Numbered from the stretch's first letter, positions 1-11,081 are shown. The stretch is DNA of 64,000 nucleotides from Escherichia sp. MOD1-EC7003 (GCF_002965065.1 NZ_PTRE01000033.1:1-64000), one strand, 5' to 3'. The notes: generated by a model not told the origin, from the letters alone. Numbers and translations are program-made.

Positions 1-1
1 G

Positions 2-355
2 GTCGGTGGGGATTTTATGGCGGCGGGAACGGTAAATGCGCTGCATCGTCGTGGTTTGCGCGTACCACAGGATGTCTCGGTGATGAGTATCGACGGCTTT
101 AACCTTGCGGCAATCGAGGATGTTCCCCTGACGGCTGTGCATGTGCCACGTGATGAGCTAGGCAATGAAGCGGTGCAAATGTTGCAACAGCGGCTGATTC
201 GCCCGGATGCTCCGGTGGGCTCGCTGCTGCTGCACGGACGATTGGTGGTGCGGGAGTCGGTGCGGCGAGTTCGCCCAGGAAAAGGGAACACCGCTGTGGA
301 ACGGGAAGGGCTGTACGACACTCAACTGTCGATTCCCAGCGCTCGCTTACCGTGA
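2..355 (+). CDS. LacI-family transcriptional regulator, C-terminal part (cut by window edge)
   Basis: The frame is open from base 2, so the N-terminal DNA-binding half lies outside the window. The visible part is the end of a periplasmic-binding-protein-like effector domain typical of LacI/GalR repressors: a GDFMAAG segment, then RGLRVPQDVSVMSIDGF, a TAVHVPRDELG helix and the closing LLHGRLVVRESV strand. The last ~20 residues run into sequence antisense to the ybiU remnant, so the natural C-terminus may have been changed at the junction. K-12 has no such gene beside ybiU as far as I recall, so it probably belongs to an accessory carbohydrate locus to the left. The ligand is unknown. Confidence 0.8.
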   Translation, partial: VGGDFMAAGTVNALHRRGLRVPQDVSVMSIDGFNLAAIEDVPLTAVHVPRDELGNEAVQMLQQRLIRPDAPVGSLLLHGRLVVRESVRRVRPGKGNTAVEREGLYDTQLSIPSARLP

Positions 356-766
356 ATGTTGAGGTCGGCAAGCGTAAAGCGTCCTTCCCAGTTTGTTTCA
401 TAGTCCTCGCGTGGGAAGTCGCCCGGCGATGCACCTTTTTCCAGTGCGGCCTTCACCTTGTGCGTGTAGGCAAGATTTTTCTCGCACATCGGTGCCGCAG
501 GGATGTACATCACGTTGCCCCTGTTGATTTTCAACGGGGGTAACGGAATGGATGACGTTGCAGTGCCACCAGACCGAGTCTCCGGCTTCCAGCTGTGGAA
601 TGCTGGTTAACGCCTCAATTAACAGTGGATGCCATTGCTCTGATACCGGCAACACTCTTCCGGGCGTTACGCCGCACAGTTCATCCTCTGGCACATCATC
701 AAGCAGCGGGCATAACAGCACGTACGCTATGGCTTCAGGAATGGGCACGACGTGCATTAATCTTCA
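322..766 (-). pseudogene. ybiU: ybiU remnant (DUF1479 family), truncated and frameshifted
   Basis: Only about the last 147 codons of this ~420-residue DUF1479 protein (an iron/2-oxoglutarate oxygenase-like family) remain. Homology starts at the residues RLMHVVPIPEA near 766, with a stop immediately upstream. The frame breaks near 517-521: VENQQG continues in one frame, while GNVMYIPAAPMCEKN continues in another. Compared with the intact gene as I remember it, about 5 nt are missing there. The last two or three residues also differ from those of K-12, which puts the junction with the LacI-type gene near 325. The fragment cannot be functional. Confidence 0.8.
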
Positions 767-863
767 TTCGGAATGGTGTAGGCTTGCATATGACAATGCA
801 TGTTGTAAATAAGTTAATATAAGTTTAATTATTTGATGTGATGTACAGGATGTAAAAAGAAGG

Positions 864-888
864 GAAAACCGGAGCGCATGGCTCCGGT
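864..888 (-). terminator. Rho-independent terminator of ybiV
   Basis: On the minus strand ACCGGAGC pairs with GCTCCGGT around a 5-nt loop and is followed by a short T tract (TTTTCCC). It lies 8 nt beyond the ybiV stop codon. Confidence 0.8.
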
Positions 889-895
889 AGAGAGG

Positions 896-1711
896 TCAGT
901 TGTTAAAAGGGGATGTGTTATCCAGTACCGCCTGAATCACATTCAGCGCGCCTTCATGATTATTATCATTGGTAGCATAACGGGTGATTTGTTTAATGTT
1001 TTCCGCAGCATTGCCCATCGCAAAGGAATAACGCGCCATTTTAAGCATCTCTGCGTCGTTACCGCTGTCGCCAATCGCTACTACATTTTGCGGCGACAGA
1101 TCCCAGCGTTTCAGTAACCGCGAAATACCGTTTGCTTTATGCAGACCGGGAATAATCAGGTCGATAAAGCCAAAACCACTGGTGACGGGTTTCATAATGC
1201 CGTCGAGCGCTACGTGCAGTTTGTCGATCACTAACGGGATTTGTTCATCCGGCAGGTTGAGCGAAAACTTGAACAGTACATCATCAATTTCCTGATAATC
1301 TTTTACGGGTTTCAGGCGATGGTAGTGTTTTGCCATCAGGGTAACGAAGGCTTCCGGCGCATTTTCGCTGACATACGCGCTTTGCAAACCGCAGGCGACA
1401 AAATTGAGCTGCTTATCTTTCAGCAACTCGCCAATAACAATCCGCGACTCATGTCGGGTCAGTTCGCCGTGGAACAGTTGCTTGCCATGCTCGTAAACCA
1501 GTGCGCCGTTTTCCGCGACAAAAGAGATCTCATCTTTTAGCTCAGGAAAGAACGAAATAAGCTGGTAATACTGATTACCGCTGGCGACAACGAACTCAAT
1601 GCCGCGCTTTTTCAGTTCCTGATATTGCGCCATAAAACGTGGTTTGTTGTACGTTTTGGCGTCGCTCAGAAAAGTACCGTCCATGTCTGTGACGATAACT
1701 TTAACGCTCAT
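896..1711 (-). CDS. ybiV: HAD-superfamily sugar phosphatase YbiV (SupH)
   Basis: This 271-residue protein is a Cof-type HAD hydrolase that dephosphorylates sugar phosphates in the cytoplasm. The HAD motifs are present: nucleophile loop VTDMDGTFL at residues 7-15 (first Asp nucleophile, second Asp acid/base), motif II in VVASGNQYY, a Lys in [12 protein letters not shown], and the [10 protein letters not shown] magnesium loop. Length and sequence match E. coli YbiV closely. It is paralogous to YbjI, encoded at 22,462-23,277 in this same window. The gene is followed by a hairpin terminator and lies downstream of pflF on the same strand. Confidence 0.97.
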   Translation of the reverse strand: MSVKVIVTDMDGTFLSDAKTYNKPRFMAQYQELKKRGIEFVVASGNQYYQLISFFPELKDEISFVAENGALVYEHGKQLFHGELTRHESRIVIGELLKDKQLNFVACGLQSAYVSENAPEAFVTLMAKHYHRLKPVKDYQEIDDVLFKFSLNLPDEQIPLVIDKLHVALDGIMKPVTSGFGFIDLIIPGLHKANGISRLLKRWDLSPQNVVAIGDSGNDAEMLKMARYSFAMGNAAENIKQITRYATNDNNHEGALNVIQAVLDNTSPFNN

Positions 1712-1813
1712 AGGTGTGCTCCAGGCTCGAAAATGAAACCGTCACAGTGTAATAACAATGTGACGCAGAGCACAAATTATATTTCGAATGAAAGTGATGA
1801 TGTGAATGATTTG

Positions 1814-1836
1814 GCCCGGCGACGCCGCCGCCGGGC
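1814..1836 (-). terminator. GC-rich hairpin downstream of pflF
   Basis: GCCCGGCG (1814-1821) and CGCCGGGC (1829-1836) form a perfect 8-bp stem 8 nt beyond the pflF stop codon. No strong T tract follows, so it may act as a weak terminator or as a 3'-end stabiliser. Confidence 0.5.
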
Positions 1837-1844
1837 TGAGAGGA

Positions 1845-4277
1845 TTACAGCATGTGTTCGGTACGGGCGATGATATCGTCCTGTGCGTCTGGAGAGAGTG
1901 CGGTGAAGAAGGCAGAATAACCCGCAACGCGCACTACCAGATCGCGATATTGATCCGGATGTTTTTTCGCTTCCAGTAGCGTTTCGCGGGAAACGATGTT
2001 GTACTGAATATGCCAGCCTTTATGTACCTCGAAGAAGGTGCGTAGCAGGATCATCAGTTTCTGTTTGTCAGATTCGTTCTCCAGCGTCGCCGGATTCAGT
2101 TTCTGGTTGAGCAACACGCCGCCGAGAATCGCTGCTGTAGGTAGTTTACCCACCGAACCAATGACTGCCGTTGGGCCGAGATGGTCAGTACCGGAGGCCG
2201 GGCTTGCGCCTTCTGCCAGCGGGGTATGCGCTTTACGTCCGTCCGGCGTTGCCATAGTTTGCGCACCAAACGGTACGTTAGCGGAGATAGACGACGTACC
2301 CGCGTAATAGTTGCCGCCAATCGGACCACGACCGTAGCGCGGGTTATGGTACTGCTTCAGTTCGTCGATATAGGTCTGATAAGCGCGAGCCAGCAGCGTA
2401 TCGACGCTATCATCGTCGTTGCCGTACTTCGGTGCGCCGTTAATCAGCCGTTGACGTAGTTGCTCATGAGTCAGGCCGTCGAAGTCATCTGCCAGTGCGG
2501 CAGCCAGCTGTTGCTGACCAATCGCGCCCTGTTCAAACACCAGTTTCTTCACTGCCGCCAGGCTGTTGCCGAGGTTGGCAATACCGACCTGCAGGCCTGA
2601 TACCCAGTCATATTTCGCGCCGCCTTGCTTGATACTTTTCGCTCGCTCAATACAGTCATCCACCAGCGCCGAGCAGAGAATATCGTGCACGTTCTCTTCC
2701 AGCATGGTGTCGACGACATATTCGATTTCGATTGATTTACGCGTGTAGTAACGAATTTGCGTATCCCACGCGTCCATAACTTCATCGAAGTTGTTGAAGT
2801 TACCCGCTGACAACGCTTTTTCTTGTGGCAGGAACACTTTGCCGCTGGTGGCATCACGACCGCCTTCCAGCGCCGCCAGCATCACGCGGGCGAAGTTGAT
2901 AAAGCTCATGCCGGTGCAGCGATAGCCCCATTTACCGCCGACGGCGGTTTCGATACAGCCAATCGCTGCGTAGTCGTATGCGTCCTGCGGTTCAATACCG
3001 AGTTTAATAAATTCCGGGATGACGATTTCGTCGTTGTTGAAGGCCGGCATCCCGAAGCCGCAGCGGATCACTTGCACACAGGCGTCGAGGAAATCGTTAC
3101 TCATTCCCGCATGGTAGCGCACGCTGAGGTTAGGCTGAGTCGAACGCAGGCGACCGCAGGATTCGAGGATTGCGTAAGAGAGTGGATTCACCGCATCCAT
3201 CGGCTGACCATCAACCAGATTTTGCCCTCCAATGGTAACGTTCTGATACAGCGGACTTCCCGCAGAGGCTTTTGAGTGTGAGCCTGAGCGGATCTTGTTC
3301 ACTTCCAGCAGTTTCAGCCAGCAGCTATGTAGCATCTCGACGGCGTGTTCGCGATCCAGCGTCTGGTTCAGTTCAACGTCGCGGCGATAGTACGGATAGA
3401 GATACTGGTCCATACGACCAAACGACACCGAATGACCGTTAGATTCAATCTGCAAAATCAACTGGATGAAGTAGCACAGTTGCAGCGCTTGCCAGAAAGT
3501 CTGCGGCGGCTGGTGGGCGATAAGGTCGCAGTTCTCTGCTATCGCCAGCAGTTCATCGCGACGGCTGTCGCGGGTTTCAGTGGCTGCCATTTCACGCGCC
3601 AGTGCAGCGAAACGTTCAATGTGTTTACTGACTGCCACCAGTACGATATCAATCGCTTTCAGGAATTGCTCACCGTGTAAATCTTCCAGCACCGTCAGGT
3701 TGATACGCGAGCGACGCTCTGCTACTTTCTCGCGCAGACCATCAAGCCCTTTTTCCAGCAGCAGCGGGAAATTGACCGCCAGGTGCGCATCGCCGGAGGT
3801 CATATTACCTTCCGCTTTAATGATGCCGGTTGCCAGCAGGCCTTTTTGCTCATCGGTAAACATGCCATAGCAGCGATCCTGTACGGTCTGACCGCGCCAC
3901 CACGGGCACACTTCATGCAGAACGCGTTTGTTCTCTTCGCTCACCGCAAAACCAGCACCCGGACGATCAGCCAGATCATCAATCTCTTTTTCGATCCAGG
4001 AGACGGTATATTCCGGGAAGATCGGCGCGGCACGAACTTCGCTTGCCTGGTTGCCGATGATCAACTCATCGTGCTTGATCCAGATGGTGCGATTCGCCAG
4101 GTGATGTGCCAGCGCCAGCGCGCGACGTACCGGGATCGGCTTATCGAGATGTTGTTGATACATCTCGGTATAGTGCTGCGCGCGCTCGGTACAGACCGGC
4201 GGTTTTACAATATGTACCAGCGCATTTTTGTGCGCTTTAATACGGTCGCTGAGCGTGTCCAGATTCAATGTGGTCAT
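1845..4277 (-). CDS. pflF: Glycyl-radical enzyme PflF (YbiW)
   Basis: An 810-residue member of the pyruvate formate-lyase/glycerol dehydratase family. The C-terminal glycyl-radical loop RVAGYSAFF (radical Gly near residue 786) and the mid-protein active-site Cys in AIGCIETAVGG are both present. Such enzymes work without oxygen after a radical-SAM activase has placed the radical. The activase gene pflE lies directly upstream, with 5 nt between its stop and this start, so the two form an operon. The true substrate of PflF is not settled. The sequence resembles diol dehydratases as much as PFL, so the name should not be read as proof of pyruvate cleavage. Confidence 0.95.
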   Translation of the reverse strand: MTTLNLDTLSDRIKAHKNALVHIVKPPVCTERAQHYTEMYQQHLDKPIPVRRALALAHHLANRTIWIKHDELIIGNQASEVRAAPIFPEYTVSWIEKEIDDLADRPGAGFAVSEENKRVLHEVCPWWRGQTVQDRCYGMFTDEQKGLLATGIIKAEGNMTSGDAHLAVNFPLLLEKGLDGLREKVAERRSRINLTVLEDLHGEQFLKAIDIVLVAVSKHIERFAALAREMAATETRDSRRDELLAIAENCDLIAHQPPQTFWQALQLCYFIQLILQIESNGHSVSFGRMDQYLYPYYRRDVELNQTLDREHAVEMLHSCWLKLLEVNKIRSGSHSKASAGSPLYQNVTIGGQNLVDGQPMDAVNPLSYAILESCGRLRSTQPNLSVRYHAGMSNDFLDACVQVIRCGFGMPAFNNDEIVIPEFIKLGIEPQDAYDYAAIGCIETAVGGKWGYRCTGMSFINFARVMLAALEGGRDATSGKVFLPQEKALSAGNFNNFDEVMDAWDTQIRYYTRKSIEIEYVVDTMLEENVHDILCSALVDDCIERAKSIKQGGAKYDWVSGLQVGIANLGNSLAAVKKLVFEQGAIGQQQLAAALADDFDGLTHEQLRQRLINGAPKYGNDDDSVDTLLARAYQTYIDELKQYHNPRYGRGPIGGNYYAGTSSISANVPFGAQTMATPDGRKAHTPLAEGASPASGTDHLGPTAVIGSVGKLPTAAILGGVLLNQKLNPATLENESDKQKLMILLRTFFEVHKGWHIQYNIVSRETLLEAKKHPDQYRDLVVRVAGYSAFFTALSPDAQDDIIARTEHML

Positions 4278-4282
4278 GGTTG

Positions 4283-5182
4283 TTATCCTCGTAAGGTCAC
4301 GGTTAACCCTTTCTGGCAGGCATACTGCTGGGCAAAGTCGAGCAGTTCTGGCGCATCAAGCGGTTTTTCCGGGGCGTCATAGGGCAGATTAAGTAAGTGA
4401 TATTTGTTGATGCCCAGCGTGTGGTAGGGCAGGAAATGAATTTCGTTAACGCGCAGCTCGTCGGCGGCAAAATCGGTAATGGCTTTCACAGCGGTTTCAT
4501 CGGCATTAAAACCCTGAATCAACGGCACGCGGATGATGATTTTTTTTCCCGCCGCAGTGAGTTTTTTCAGGTTATCCAGCACTCTGGCGGCGCTACCGTC
4601 AGTCCACTGTTTAAACGGCGCGTCGGCAACGTGTTTTAAATCGGCAAGAAACAGATCGATATAGGGCAGAGAAGGGGCGATATATTTCCACGGCACATGC
4701 AGACAGGTTTCTACCGCAGTATGAATGTTGGCCTCGTGGCTGGCTTGCAGTAGTGCCATCGCCATTTCCGGCTGCATAAAGGGTTCACCGCCAGAAAGCG
4801 TTAAGCCGCCGCCGCTGCGATCGTAAAACGGTTTATCGCGCAGAACGGTCGCCATGATCTCCTTAACGCTTTTCACTTCCCCACACACGGTTAACGCCTG
4901 TGTCGGGCAGCAGTCGGTTAACGCCGTCAGATGCTCCGGGGTTAATTTTTCCCGATGGATAAGCAAGCCATTCAGGGCGCGCTCAATCACTTCCGGCACG
5001 GCCTGAGCACACAGCTCGCAGCCTTCCAGGCACAGACGTGCGTCATACAGCAGATCCCGCGTGTGGGCGCGGCTTTCCGGGTTCTGACACCAGCGGCAGC
5101 CTAGCGAGCAACCTTTAAGAAAAACGACCGTACGGATGCCAGGGCCGTCGTGGGTTGAGTAGCGTTGAATATTGAAAATCAT
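4283..5182 (-). CDS. pflE: Radical-SAM glycyl-radical-enzyme activase PflE (YbiY)
   Basis: A 299-residue activase whose radical-SAM cluster motif CSLGCRWC (a CxxxCxxC pattern) lies near residues 25-32. Additional ferredoxin-like cysteines (CLEGCELC and a CC pair further on) are typical of activases with extra 4Fe-4S clusters. [13 protein letters not shown]-binding segment is present. It should generate the glycyl radical on PflF, encoded next in the operon. The ATG at 5182 is preceded by GAGAGG. The promoter region is shared with the divergent gene fsaA. Confidence 0.95.
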   Translation of the reverse strand: MIFNIQRYSTHDGPGIRTVVFLKGCSLGCRWCQNPESRAHTRDLLYDARLCLEGCELCAQAVPEVIERALNGLLIHREKLTPEHLTALTDCCPTQALTVCGEVKSVKEIMATVLRDKPFYDRSGGGLTLSGGEPFMQPEMAMALLQASHEANIHTAVETCLHVPWKYIAPSLPYIDLFLADLKHVADAPFKQWTDGSAARVLDNLKKLTAAGKKIIIRVPLIQGFNADETAVKAITDFAADELRVNEIHFLPYHTLGINKYHLLNLPYDAPEKPLDAPELLDFAQQYACQKGLTVTLRG

Positions 5183-5312
5183 AGTTGCCTCTCTGCTTCG
5201 TTCAAATATTAAACGGCTTTCGAATGAAAGCTGGATTGATGCGTGTCAACTGTTCAGAGAGTTTTCCCGTGATAGTCTACATTCAGACAAAAAGTACATT
5301 TTGAGGATGGTT

Positions 5313-5975
5313 ATGGAACTGTATCTGGATACTTCAGACGTTGTTGCGGTGAAGGCGCTGTCACGTATTTTTCCGCTGGCGGGTGTGACCACTAACCCAA
5401 GCATTATCGCCGCAGGTAAAAAACCGCTGGAGGTTGTGCTTCCGCAACTTCATGAAGCGATGGGCGGTCAGGGGCGTCTGTTTGCCCAGGTAATGGCTAC
5501 CACTGCTGAAGGGATGGTGAATGACGCACGTAAATTGCGTTCTATTATTGCGGATATCGTGGTGAAAGTTCCGGTGACCACCGAGGGGCTGGCAGCTATT
5601 AAGATGTTAAAAGCGGAAGGGATTCCGACGCTGGGAACCGCGGTATATGGCGCGGCACAAGGGCTGCTGTCGGCGCTGGCAGGTGCGGAATATGTTGCGC
5701 CTTACGTTAATCGTATTGATGCTCAGGGCGGTAGCGGTATTCAGACTGTGACCGACTTACACCAGTTATTGAAAATGCATGCGCCGCGGGCGAAAGTGCT
5801 GGCAGCGAGTTTCAAAACCCCGCGTCAGGCGCTGGACTGCTTACTGGCAGGATGTGAATCAATTACTCTGCCACTGGATGTGGCACAACAGATGATTAGC
5901 TATCCGGCGGTTGATGCCGCTGTGGCGAAGTTTGAGCAGGACTGGCAGGGAGCGTTTGGCAGAACGTCGATTTAA
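5313..5975 (+). CDS. fsaA: Fructose-6-phosphate aldolase FsaA
   Basis: A 220-residue transaldolase-type class I aldolase that interconverts fructose 6-phosphate with dihydroxyacetone and glyceraldehyde 3-phosphate. The TTNPSII motif and the Schiff-base Lys in DIVVKVPVT are visible, as is the C-terminal [12 protein letters not shown] region of the family. The open frame extends to 5172, but the family starts at [10 protein letters not shown] (ATG 5313). An in-frame ATG at 5307 is an alternative that adds two residues. The upstream extension overlaps pflE and is not protein-like. Confidence 0.96.
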   Translation: MELYLDTSDVVAVKALSRIFPLAGVTTNPSIIAAGKKPLEVVLPQLHEAMGGQGRLFAQVMATTAEGMVNDARKLRSIIADIVVKVPVTTEGLAAIKMLKAEGIPTLGTAVYGAAQGLLSALAGAEYVAPYVNRIDAQGGSGIQTVTDLHQLLKMHAPRAKVLAASFKTPRQALDCLLAGCESITLPLDVAQQMISYPAVDAAVAKFEQDWQGAFGRTSI

Positions 5976-6001
5976 CCGGACGTTATGCATCCTCATAAAT
6001 T

Positions 6002-6042
6002 GCTGATGACGTGGCGGAGTGCCGCGTCTTATCTGGCCTGGA
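6002..6042. repeat. REP-like palindromic element
   Basis: GATGACGTGGCG and CCGCGTCTTATCTGGCC form an imperfect hairpin with the look of an enterobacterial REP unit. It lies between the convergent genes fsaA and moeB, the usual setting for REPs, where they protect 3' ends of mRNA. The assignment is by eye against the remembered REP consensus. Confidence 0.55.
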
Positions 6043-6050
6043 GGTGGCAG

Positions 6051-6800
6051 TTACTGCCCACACACCTCACACCCCGGATTACGCATCAGTTTCATTTCAC
6101 GGAACTGACAGGTCATCGCATCGTACATCACGATTTTTCCGCTGGCAGGTTTCCCATAACCTGCCAGCAGTTTAATTGCTTCCATGGCCTGCAATGAACC
6201 AATCACCCCAACCAACGGCGCCATCACGCCTGCTTCCACACAGGTTAGCGCGTTCTCGCCAAACAAACGGCTTAGGCAGCGATAGCACGGTTCGCCGTCC
6301 TGCCAGGTAAAGACGGTGATCTGGCCTTCCATGCGAATTGCCGCGCCGGAAACCAGCGGCACCTTCGCGGCAAAACAGCCAGCGTTCAGTTGATTACGTA
6401 CCGCAACGTTATCCGTACAGTCGAGCACCAGATCATGTTCAGCAATCAACGCTGCAAGCTCCGCGTCATCAAGCAGTGCATTGACCGGTGTAATCGCGAT
6501 ATGTGGATTGATTCGCGCCAGGGCGTCACGTGCAGATTCAACCTTCGGTTGCCCGACCGTGGCATCGCTGTGTAGTGTTTGACGCGGTAAATTTGAGCGT
6601 GAAACCGTGTCGAAGTCGAGCAGCGTCAGGTTGCCGACACCGGCGCTTGCCAGATACTGCGAGGCTGCGCAACCGAGTCCACCGAGGCCAACGACCAGTA
6701 CACGAGAATCTTTCAGCGCCTCCTGACCCTCAAAATCAAAGCCACGCAGGATGATTTGCCGGTTGTAGCGCATCATCTCCTGATCGCTGAGTTCTGCCAT
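6051..6800 (-). CDS. moeB: Molybdopterin-synthase adenylyltransferase MoeB
   Basis: A 249-residue E1-like enzyme that adenylates the C-terminal glycine of MoaD with ATP, allowing sulfur loading for molybdopterin synthesis. The Rossmann nucleotide loop GLGGLGCAASQYLASAG and the two zinc-binding Cys pairs (CYRC near residue 170 and CEVC at the C-terminus) are present. It is the second gene of moeAB, and its ATG overlaps the moeA stop by one base. Confidence 0.97.
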   Translation of the reverse strand: MAELSDQEMMRYNRQIILRGFDFEGQEALKDSRVLVVGLGGLGCAASQYLASAGVGNLTLLDFDTVSRSNLPRQTLHSDATVGQPKVESARDALARINPHIAITPVNALLDDAELAALIAEHDLVLDCTDNVAVRNQLNAGCFAAKVPLVSGAAIRMEGQITVFTWQDGEPCYRCLSRLFGENALTCVEAGVMAPLVGVIGSLQAMEAIKLLAGYGKPASGKIVMYDAMTCQFREMKLMRNPGCEVCGQ

Positions 6801-8035
6801 TACAGGCCTCCAAACAACGCGTTAAACGGTTCTACTTCCACCCATTCGCCCGCTTCTACATTGCCGCGATCGCGTTCCAGCACGATAAAGCAGTTGCCGA
6901 GGCTAAAGGAGCTAAAAATATGTGAACCCTGATGCCCGGTGGTGGTAACTTCCAGTTCGCCGTCCGCGTTGCGTTGCAGCACGCCGCGCTGGAAATCAAG
7001 TCGACCTGGTGATTTCTTCAGACGGGATGCCGTGCGTACGCGCTGACGTGCGGGCAGGCCGCTGGCGGTGTTGCCACTTAATTTTGCCAGCAAAGGCTGT
7101 ACCAGTTGATAGAATGTCAGCGTCGCTGAAACCGGATTACCCGGCAGGCCGCAGAACCAGCTATTGCTGAGTTTACCGAACGCGAACGGTTTACCCGGTT
7201 TAATCGCCAGCTTCCAGAAGGCGATTTCTCCCAGTTCTTCGAGAATGGTTTTGGTGTAATCCGCTTCACCAACCGATACACCGCCGGAACTGATCACCAC
7301 ATCCACCTGGCTGTCGGCTTCAATAAATGCGGTGCGCAGGGCATGTGGATCGTCGCGGATAATCCCTAAGTTAATTACCTCGCAACCCAGCTGTTCTAAC
7401 ATCAGGTGTACGGCGAGACGGTTAGTATCATAGATTTGACCGTCGCCTAGCGGCTGACCGGGTAACTGGAGTTCATCACCGGTGGAAAATAGCGCCACTC
7501 GCACTTTACGAATCACCGGAATTTCGGCAATCCCCAGCGAAGCAATCACCGGCAGCTCAGCGGTAGTCAGGCGAGTCCCCGCCGGGAAAACAACCGCACC
7601 CGCAGAGATATCTTCACCGCGACGGCGAATATTTTGCCCGCTACGCACTTCAACAGTAAAACGCACGCCATTGTCCGTTTGTTCTGTCTGTTCCTGCATG
7701 ACTACCGCTTCGCAGCCTTCCGGCACTGGCGCACCGGTCATAATACGAATGCAGGTACTCACAGGCCATTCACCATGGTATGGCTGACCGGCAAAGGATT
7801 TACCGGCAACGGGCAGAGGTTTCCCGGAGGTAATATCGGCTAAACGTACCGCGTAGCCGTCCATTGCGGAGTTATCAAACCCCGGGACATCCAGCGGCGA
7901 AACCACATCGCTTGCCAGAATACGACCAAAGCACTGAATCAGTGGCAGTGTTTCCTGGGCGGTCAGTGGGGTAACGCGAGAAAGCATCTCATTAAGCGCG
8001 GTGTCGAGCGACATCAATCCGGTGGTAAATTCCAT
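6800..8035 (-). CDS. moeA: Molybdopterin molybdenumtransferase MoeA
   Basis: A 411-residue enzyme that inserts molybdate into adenylylated molybdopterin in the last step of molybdenum cofactor synthesis. Recognisable parts are the MDGYAV segment near residue 60, the central MoCF-binding domain with [13 protein letters not shown], and [13 protein letters not shown] near residue 300. It heads the moeAB operon. The 203-nt gap to the divergent gene iaaA should hold both promoters. Confidence 0.97.
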   Translation of the reverse strand: MEFTTGLMSLDTALNEMLSRVTPLTAQETLPLIQCFGRILASDVVSPLDVPGFDNSAMDGYAVRLADITSGKPLPVAGKSFAGQPYHGEWPVSTCIRIMTGAPVPEGCEAVVMQEQTEQTDNGVRFTVEVRSGQNIRRRGEDISAGAVVFPAGTRLTTAELPVIASLGIAEIPVIRKVRVALFSTGDELQLPGQPLGDGQIYDTNRLAVHLMLEQLGCEVINLGIIRDDPHALRTAFIEADSQVDVVISSGGVSVGEADYTKTILEELGEIAFWKLAIKPGKPFAFGKLSNSWFCGLPGNPVSATLTFYQLVQPLLAKLSGNTASGLPARQRVRTASRLKKSPGRLDFQRGVLQRNADGELEVTTTGHQGSHIFSSFSLGNCFIVLERDRGNVEAGEWVEVEPFNALFGGL

Positions 8036-8238
8036 GAAAACACTCCTGCGGAGGCAAAATCGAATTTGCCTATTATGTCAGAAAAACGCTACAGACTGTA
8101 TGCTACCTCGGACGTAGCGCTGGCACCTGCCTTTACATGCCATATCCATCTTTCTATATTCAAAAATTGAATGAGTAATTCATAAAAATTCTGATATTTA
8201 TAGCAAAAGTGGCGAGCCACCCTTAATGGACGAATACT

Positions 8239-9204
8239 ATGGGCAAAGCAGTCATTGCAATTCATGGCGGCGCAGGTGCAATTAGCCGTGCGCAGATGAG
8301 TCTGCAACAAGAATTACGCTATATCGAGGCGTTGTCTGCCATTGTTGAAAACGGGCAGAAAATGCTGGAAGCGGGTGAAAGTGCGCTGGATGTAGTGACG
8401 GAAGCGGTGCGTCGGCTGGAGGAATGTCCACTGTTTAACGCCGGAATTGGCGCTGTCTTTACGCGAGATGAAACCCATGAACTGGACGCCTGTGTGATGG
8501 ATGGTAACACCCTGAAAGCCGGGGCGGTGGCGGGCGTTAGTCATCTGCGTAATCCGGTTCTTGCCGCCCGGCTGGTGATGGAGCAAAGCCCGCATGTGAT
8601 GATGATTGGCGAAGGGGCAGAAAATTTTGCGTTTGCTCATGGCATGGAGCGCGTCTCGCCGGAGATTTTCTCCACACCTTTGCGTTATGAACAGCTACTG
8701 GTGGCGCGCGAGGAAGGGGCAACGGTTCTCGACCATAGCGGTGCGCCGCTGGATGAAAAACAGAAAATGGGCACCGTGGGGGCCGTGGCGTTGGATTTAG
8801 ACGGCAATCTGGCGGCAGCCACGTCCACGGGTGGAATGACCAATAAATTACCCGGACGAGTTGGCGACAGTCCCTTAGTTGGTGCCGGATGCTACGCCAA
8901 TAACGCCAGTGTGGCAGTTTCTTGTACCGGCACGGGTGAAGTCTTCATCCGTGCGCTGGCGGCGTATGACATCGCCGCGTTAATGGATTACGGCGGTTTA
9001 AGTCTCGCAGAAGCCTGCGAGCGGGTGGTAATGGAAAAACTCCCTGCGCTTGGCGGTAGCGGAGGGTTAATCGCTATCGACCATGAAGGTAACGTTGCGC
9101 TACCGTTTAACACCGAAGGAATGTATCGCGCCTGGGGCTACGCAGGTGATACGCCAACCACCGGTATCTACCGTGAAAAAGGGGACACCGTTGCCACACA
9201 GTGA
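8239..9204 (+). CDS. iaaA: Isoaspartyl peptidase / L-asparaginase IaaA precursor
   Basis: A 321-residue Ntn-hydrolase precursor that cleaves itself to expose a threonine nucleophile and then hydrolyses isoaspartyl dipeptides and asparagine. The start IHGGAGAI is the family signature. The cleavage site lies in [11 protein letters not shown] (Thr near residue 179), followed by the glycine-rich STGGM loop. The protein probably supplies amino acids from peptides taken up by the neighbouring transporter. Its stop overlaps the gsiA start by 14 nt, so translation is probably coupled. Confidence 0.96.
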   Translation: MGKAVIAIHGGAGAISRAQMSLQQELRYIEALSAIVENGQKMLEAGESALDVVTEAVRRLEECPLFNAGIGAVFTRDETHELDACVMDGNTLKAGAVAGVSHLRNPVLAARLVMEQSPHVMMIGEGAENFAFAHGMERVSPEIFSTPLRYEQLLVAREEGATVLDHSGAPLDEKQKMGTVGAVALDLDGNLAAATSTGGMTNKLPGRVGDSPLVGAGCYANNASVAVSCTGTGEVFIRALAAYDIAALMDYGGLSLAEACERVVMEKLPALGGSGGLIAIDHEGNVALPFNTEGMYRAWGYAGDTPTTGIYREKGDTVATQ

Positions 9205-11062
9205 TGAACTTGATGCCGGCGATGTGCTGGCGGTTGCAAATTTGAATATTGCCTTCATGCAGGACCAGCAGAAAATAACTGCGGTCCGCAATCTCTCTTT
9301 TAGCCTGCGACGCGGTGAGACGCTGGCAATTGTAGGCGAATCCGGCTCCGGTAAGTCAGTGACTGCGCTGGCATTGATGCGCCTGCTGGAACAGGCGAGC
9401 GGTTTAGTGCAGTGCGATCAAATGCTGTTGCGGCGACGCAGTCGCGAAGTGATTGAACTTAGCGAGCAGAGCGCTGCACAAATGCGCCATGTGCGCGGTG
9501 CGGATATGGCGATGATATTTCAGGAGCCGATGACATCGTTGAACCCGGTATTTACTGTGGGTGAACAGATTGCCGAATCAATTCGTCTGCATCAAAACGC
9601 CAGTCGTGAAGAAGCGATGGTCGAAGCGAAGCGGATGCTGGATCAGGTGCGCATTCCGGAGGCACAAACCATACTTTCGCGTTATCCGCATCAACTTTCT
9701 GGCGGGATGCGCCAGCGAGTGATGATTGCGATGGCGCTGTCATGCCGCCCGGCGGTGCTGATTGCCGATGAGCCAACCACCGCGCTGGATGTCACCATTC
9801 AGGCGCAGATCCTGCAATTAATCAAAGTATTGCAAAAAGAGATGTCGATGGGCGTTATCTTTATCACTCACGATATGGGCGTGGTGGCAGAGATAGCCGA
9901 TCGGGTACTGGTGATGTATCAGGGCGAGGCGGTGGAAACGGGTAGCGTCGAACAGATTTTTCATGCACCGCAGCATTCTTACACCCGTGCGCTGTTAGCT
10001 GCTGTTCCGCAACTTGGTGCGATGAAAGGGGGAGATTATCCCCGACGTTTCTCGGTGATATCGCTTGAACATCCGGCGAAACAGGAACCGCCCATTGAGC
10101 AGAAAACGGTGGTGGATGGCGAACCTGTTTTACGGGTGCGTAATCTGGTCACCCGTTTCCCTTTGCGCAGCGGTTTGTTGAATCGCGTAACGCGGGAAGT
10201 GCATGCCGTTGAAAAAGTGAGTTTTGATCTCTGGCCTGGCGAAACGCTATCGCTGGTGGGCGAGTCTGGCAGCGGTAAATCCACTACCGGGCGGGCGTTG
10301 TTGCGCCTGGTCGAATCGCAGGGCGGCGAAATTATCTTTAATGGTCAGCGAATCGATACCCTGTCACCCGGCAAACTTCAGGCATTGCGCCGCGATATTC
10401 AGTTTATTTTTCAGGACCCTTACGCTTCGCTGGACCCACGTCAGACCATCGGTGATTCGATTATCGAACCGCTGCGTGTTCACGGTTTATTGCAGGGTAA
10501 AGAAGCTGCTGCACGCGTTGCGTGGTTGCTGGAGCGCGTGGGCCTGTTACCTGAACATGCGTGGCGTTACCCGCATGAGTTTTCCGGCGGTCAGCGCCAG
10601 CGCATCTGCATTGCTCGCGCGTTGGCATTGAATCCAAAAGTGATCATTGCCGATGAAGCCGTCTCGGCGCTGGATGTTTCTATTCGCGGGCAGATTATCA
10701 ACTTGTTGCTCGATCTCCAGCGTGATTTCGGTATTGCGTATCTGTTTATCTCCCACGATATGGCCGTGGTTGAGCGGATTAGTCATCGTGTGGCGGTGAT
10801 GTATCTCGGGCAAATTGTTGAAATTGGTCCACGGCGCGCGGTCTTTGAAAATCCGCAGCACCCTTATACGCGTAAATTACTGGCGGCAGTTCCGGTCGCT
10901 GAACCGTCCCGGCAACGACCTCAGCGTGTACTGCTGTCGGACGATCTTCCCAGCAATATTCATCTGCGTGGCGAAGAGGTTGCCGCCGTCGTGTTGCAAT
11001 GCGTCGGGCCGGGGCATTACGTCGCACGACCACAATCAGAATACGCATTCATGCGTAGATAA
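9191..11062 (+). CDS. gsiA: Glutathione ABC importer, ATP-binding protein GsiA
   Basis: A 623-residue fusion of two ABC ATPases, each with Walker A (GESGSGKS, twice), an ABC signature (LSGGMRQR and FSGGQRQR) and Walker B (LIADEPT and IIADEAV). It energises uptake of glutathione and related peptides. The start chosen is TTG 9191, giving [10 protein letters not shown] as in the known protein and overlapping iaaA by 14 nt. The frame stays open upstream to 9083, but that part is out-of-frame iaaA sequence. Confidence 0.95.
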   Translation: MPHSDELDAGDVLAVANLNIAFMQDQQKITAVRNLSFSLRRGETLAIVGESGSGKSVTALALMRLLEQASGLVQCDQMLLRRRSREVIELSEQSAAQMRHVRGADMAMIFQEPMTSLNPVFTVGEQIAESIRLHQNASREEAMVEAKRMLDQVRIPEAQTILSRYPHQLSGGMRQRVMIAMALSCRPAVLIADEPTTALDVTIQAQILQLIKVLQKEMSMGVIFITHDMGVVAEIADRVLVMYQGEAVETGSVEQIFHAPQHSYTRALLAAVPQLGAMKGGDYPRRFSVISLEHPAKQEPPIEQKTVVDGEPVLRVRNLVTRFPLRSGLLNRVTREVHAVEKVSFDLWPGETLSLVGESGSGKSTTGRALLRLVESQGGEIIFNGQRIDTLSPGKLQALRRDIQFIFQDPYASLDPRQTIGDSIIEPLRVHGLLQGKEAAARVAWLLERVGLLPEHAWRYPHEFSGGQRQRICIARALALNPKVIIADEAVSALDVSIRGQIINLLLDLQRDFGIAYLFISHDMAVVERISHRVAVMYLGQIVEIGPRRAVFENPQHPYTRKLLAAVPVAEPSRQRPQRVLLSDDLPSNIHLRGEEVAAVVLQCVGPGHYVARPQSEYAFMRR

Positions 11063-11081
11063 CATTCAGGTGGAGAATAAA

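Noticed and set aside
5172..5312. Upstream extension of fsaA overlapping pflE
   Set aside because: Crosses the divergent promoter region and has no similarity to the aldolase family start.
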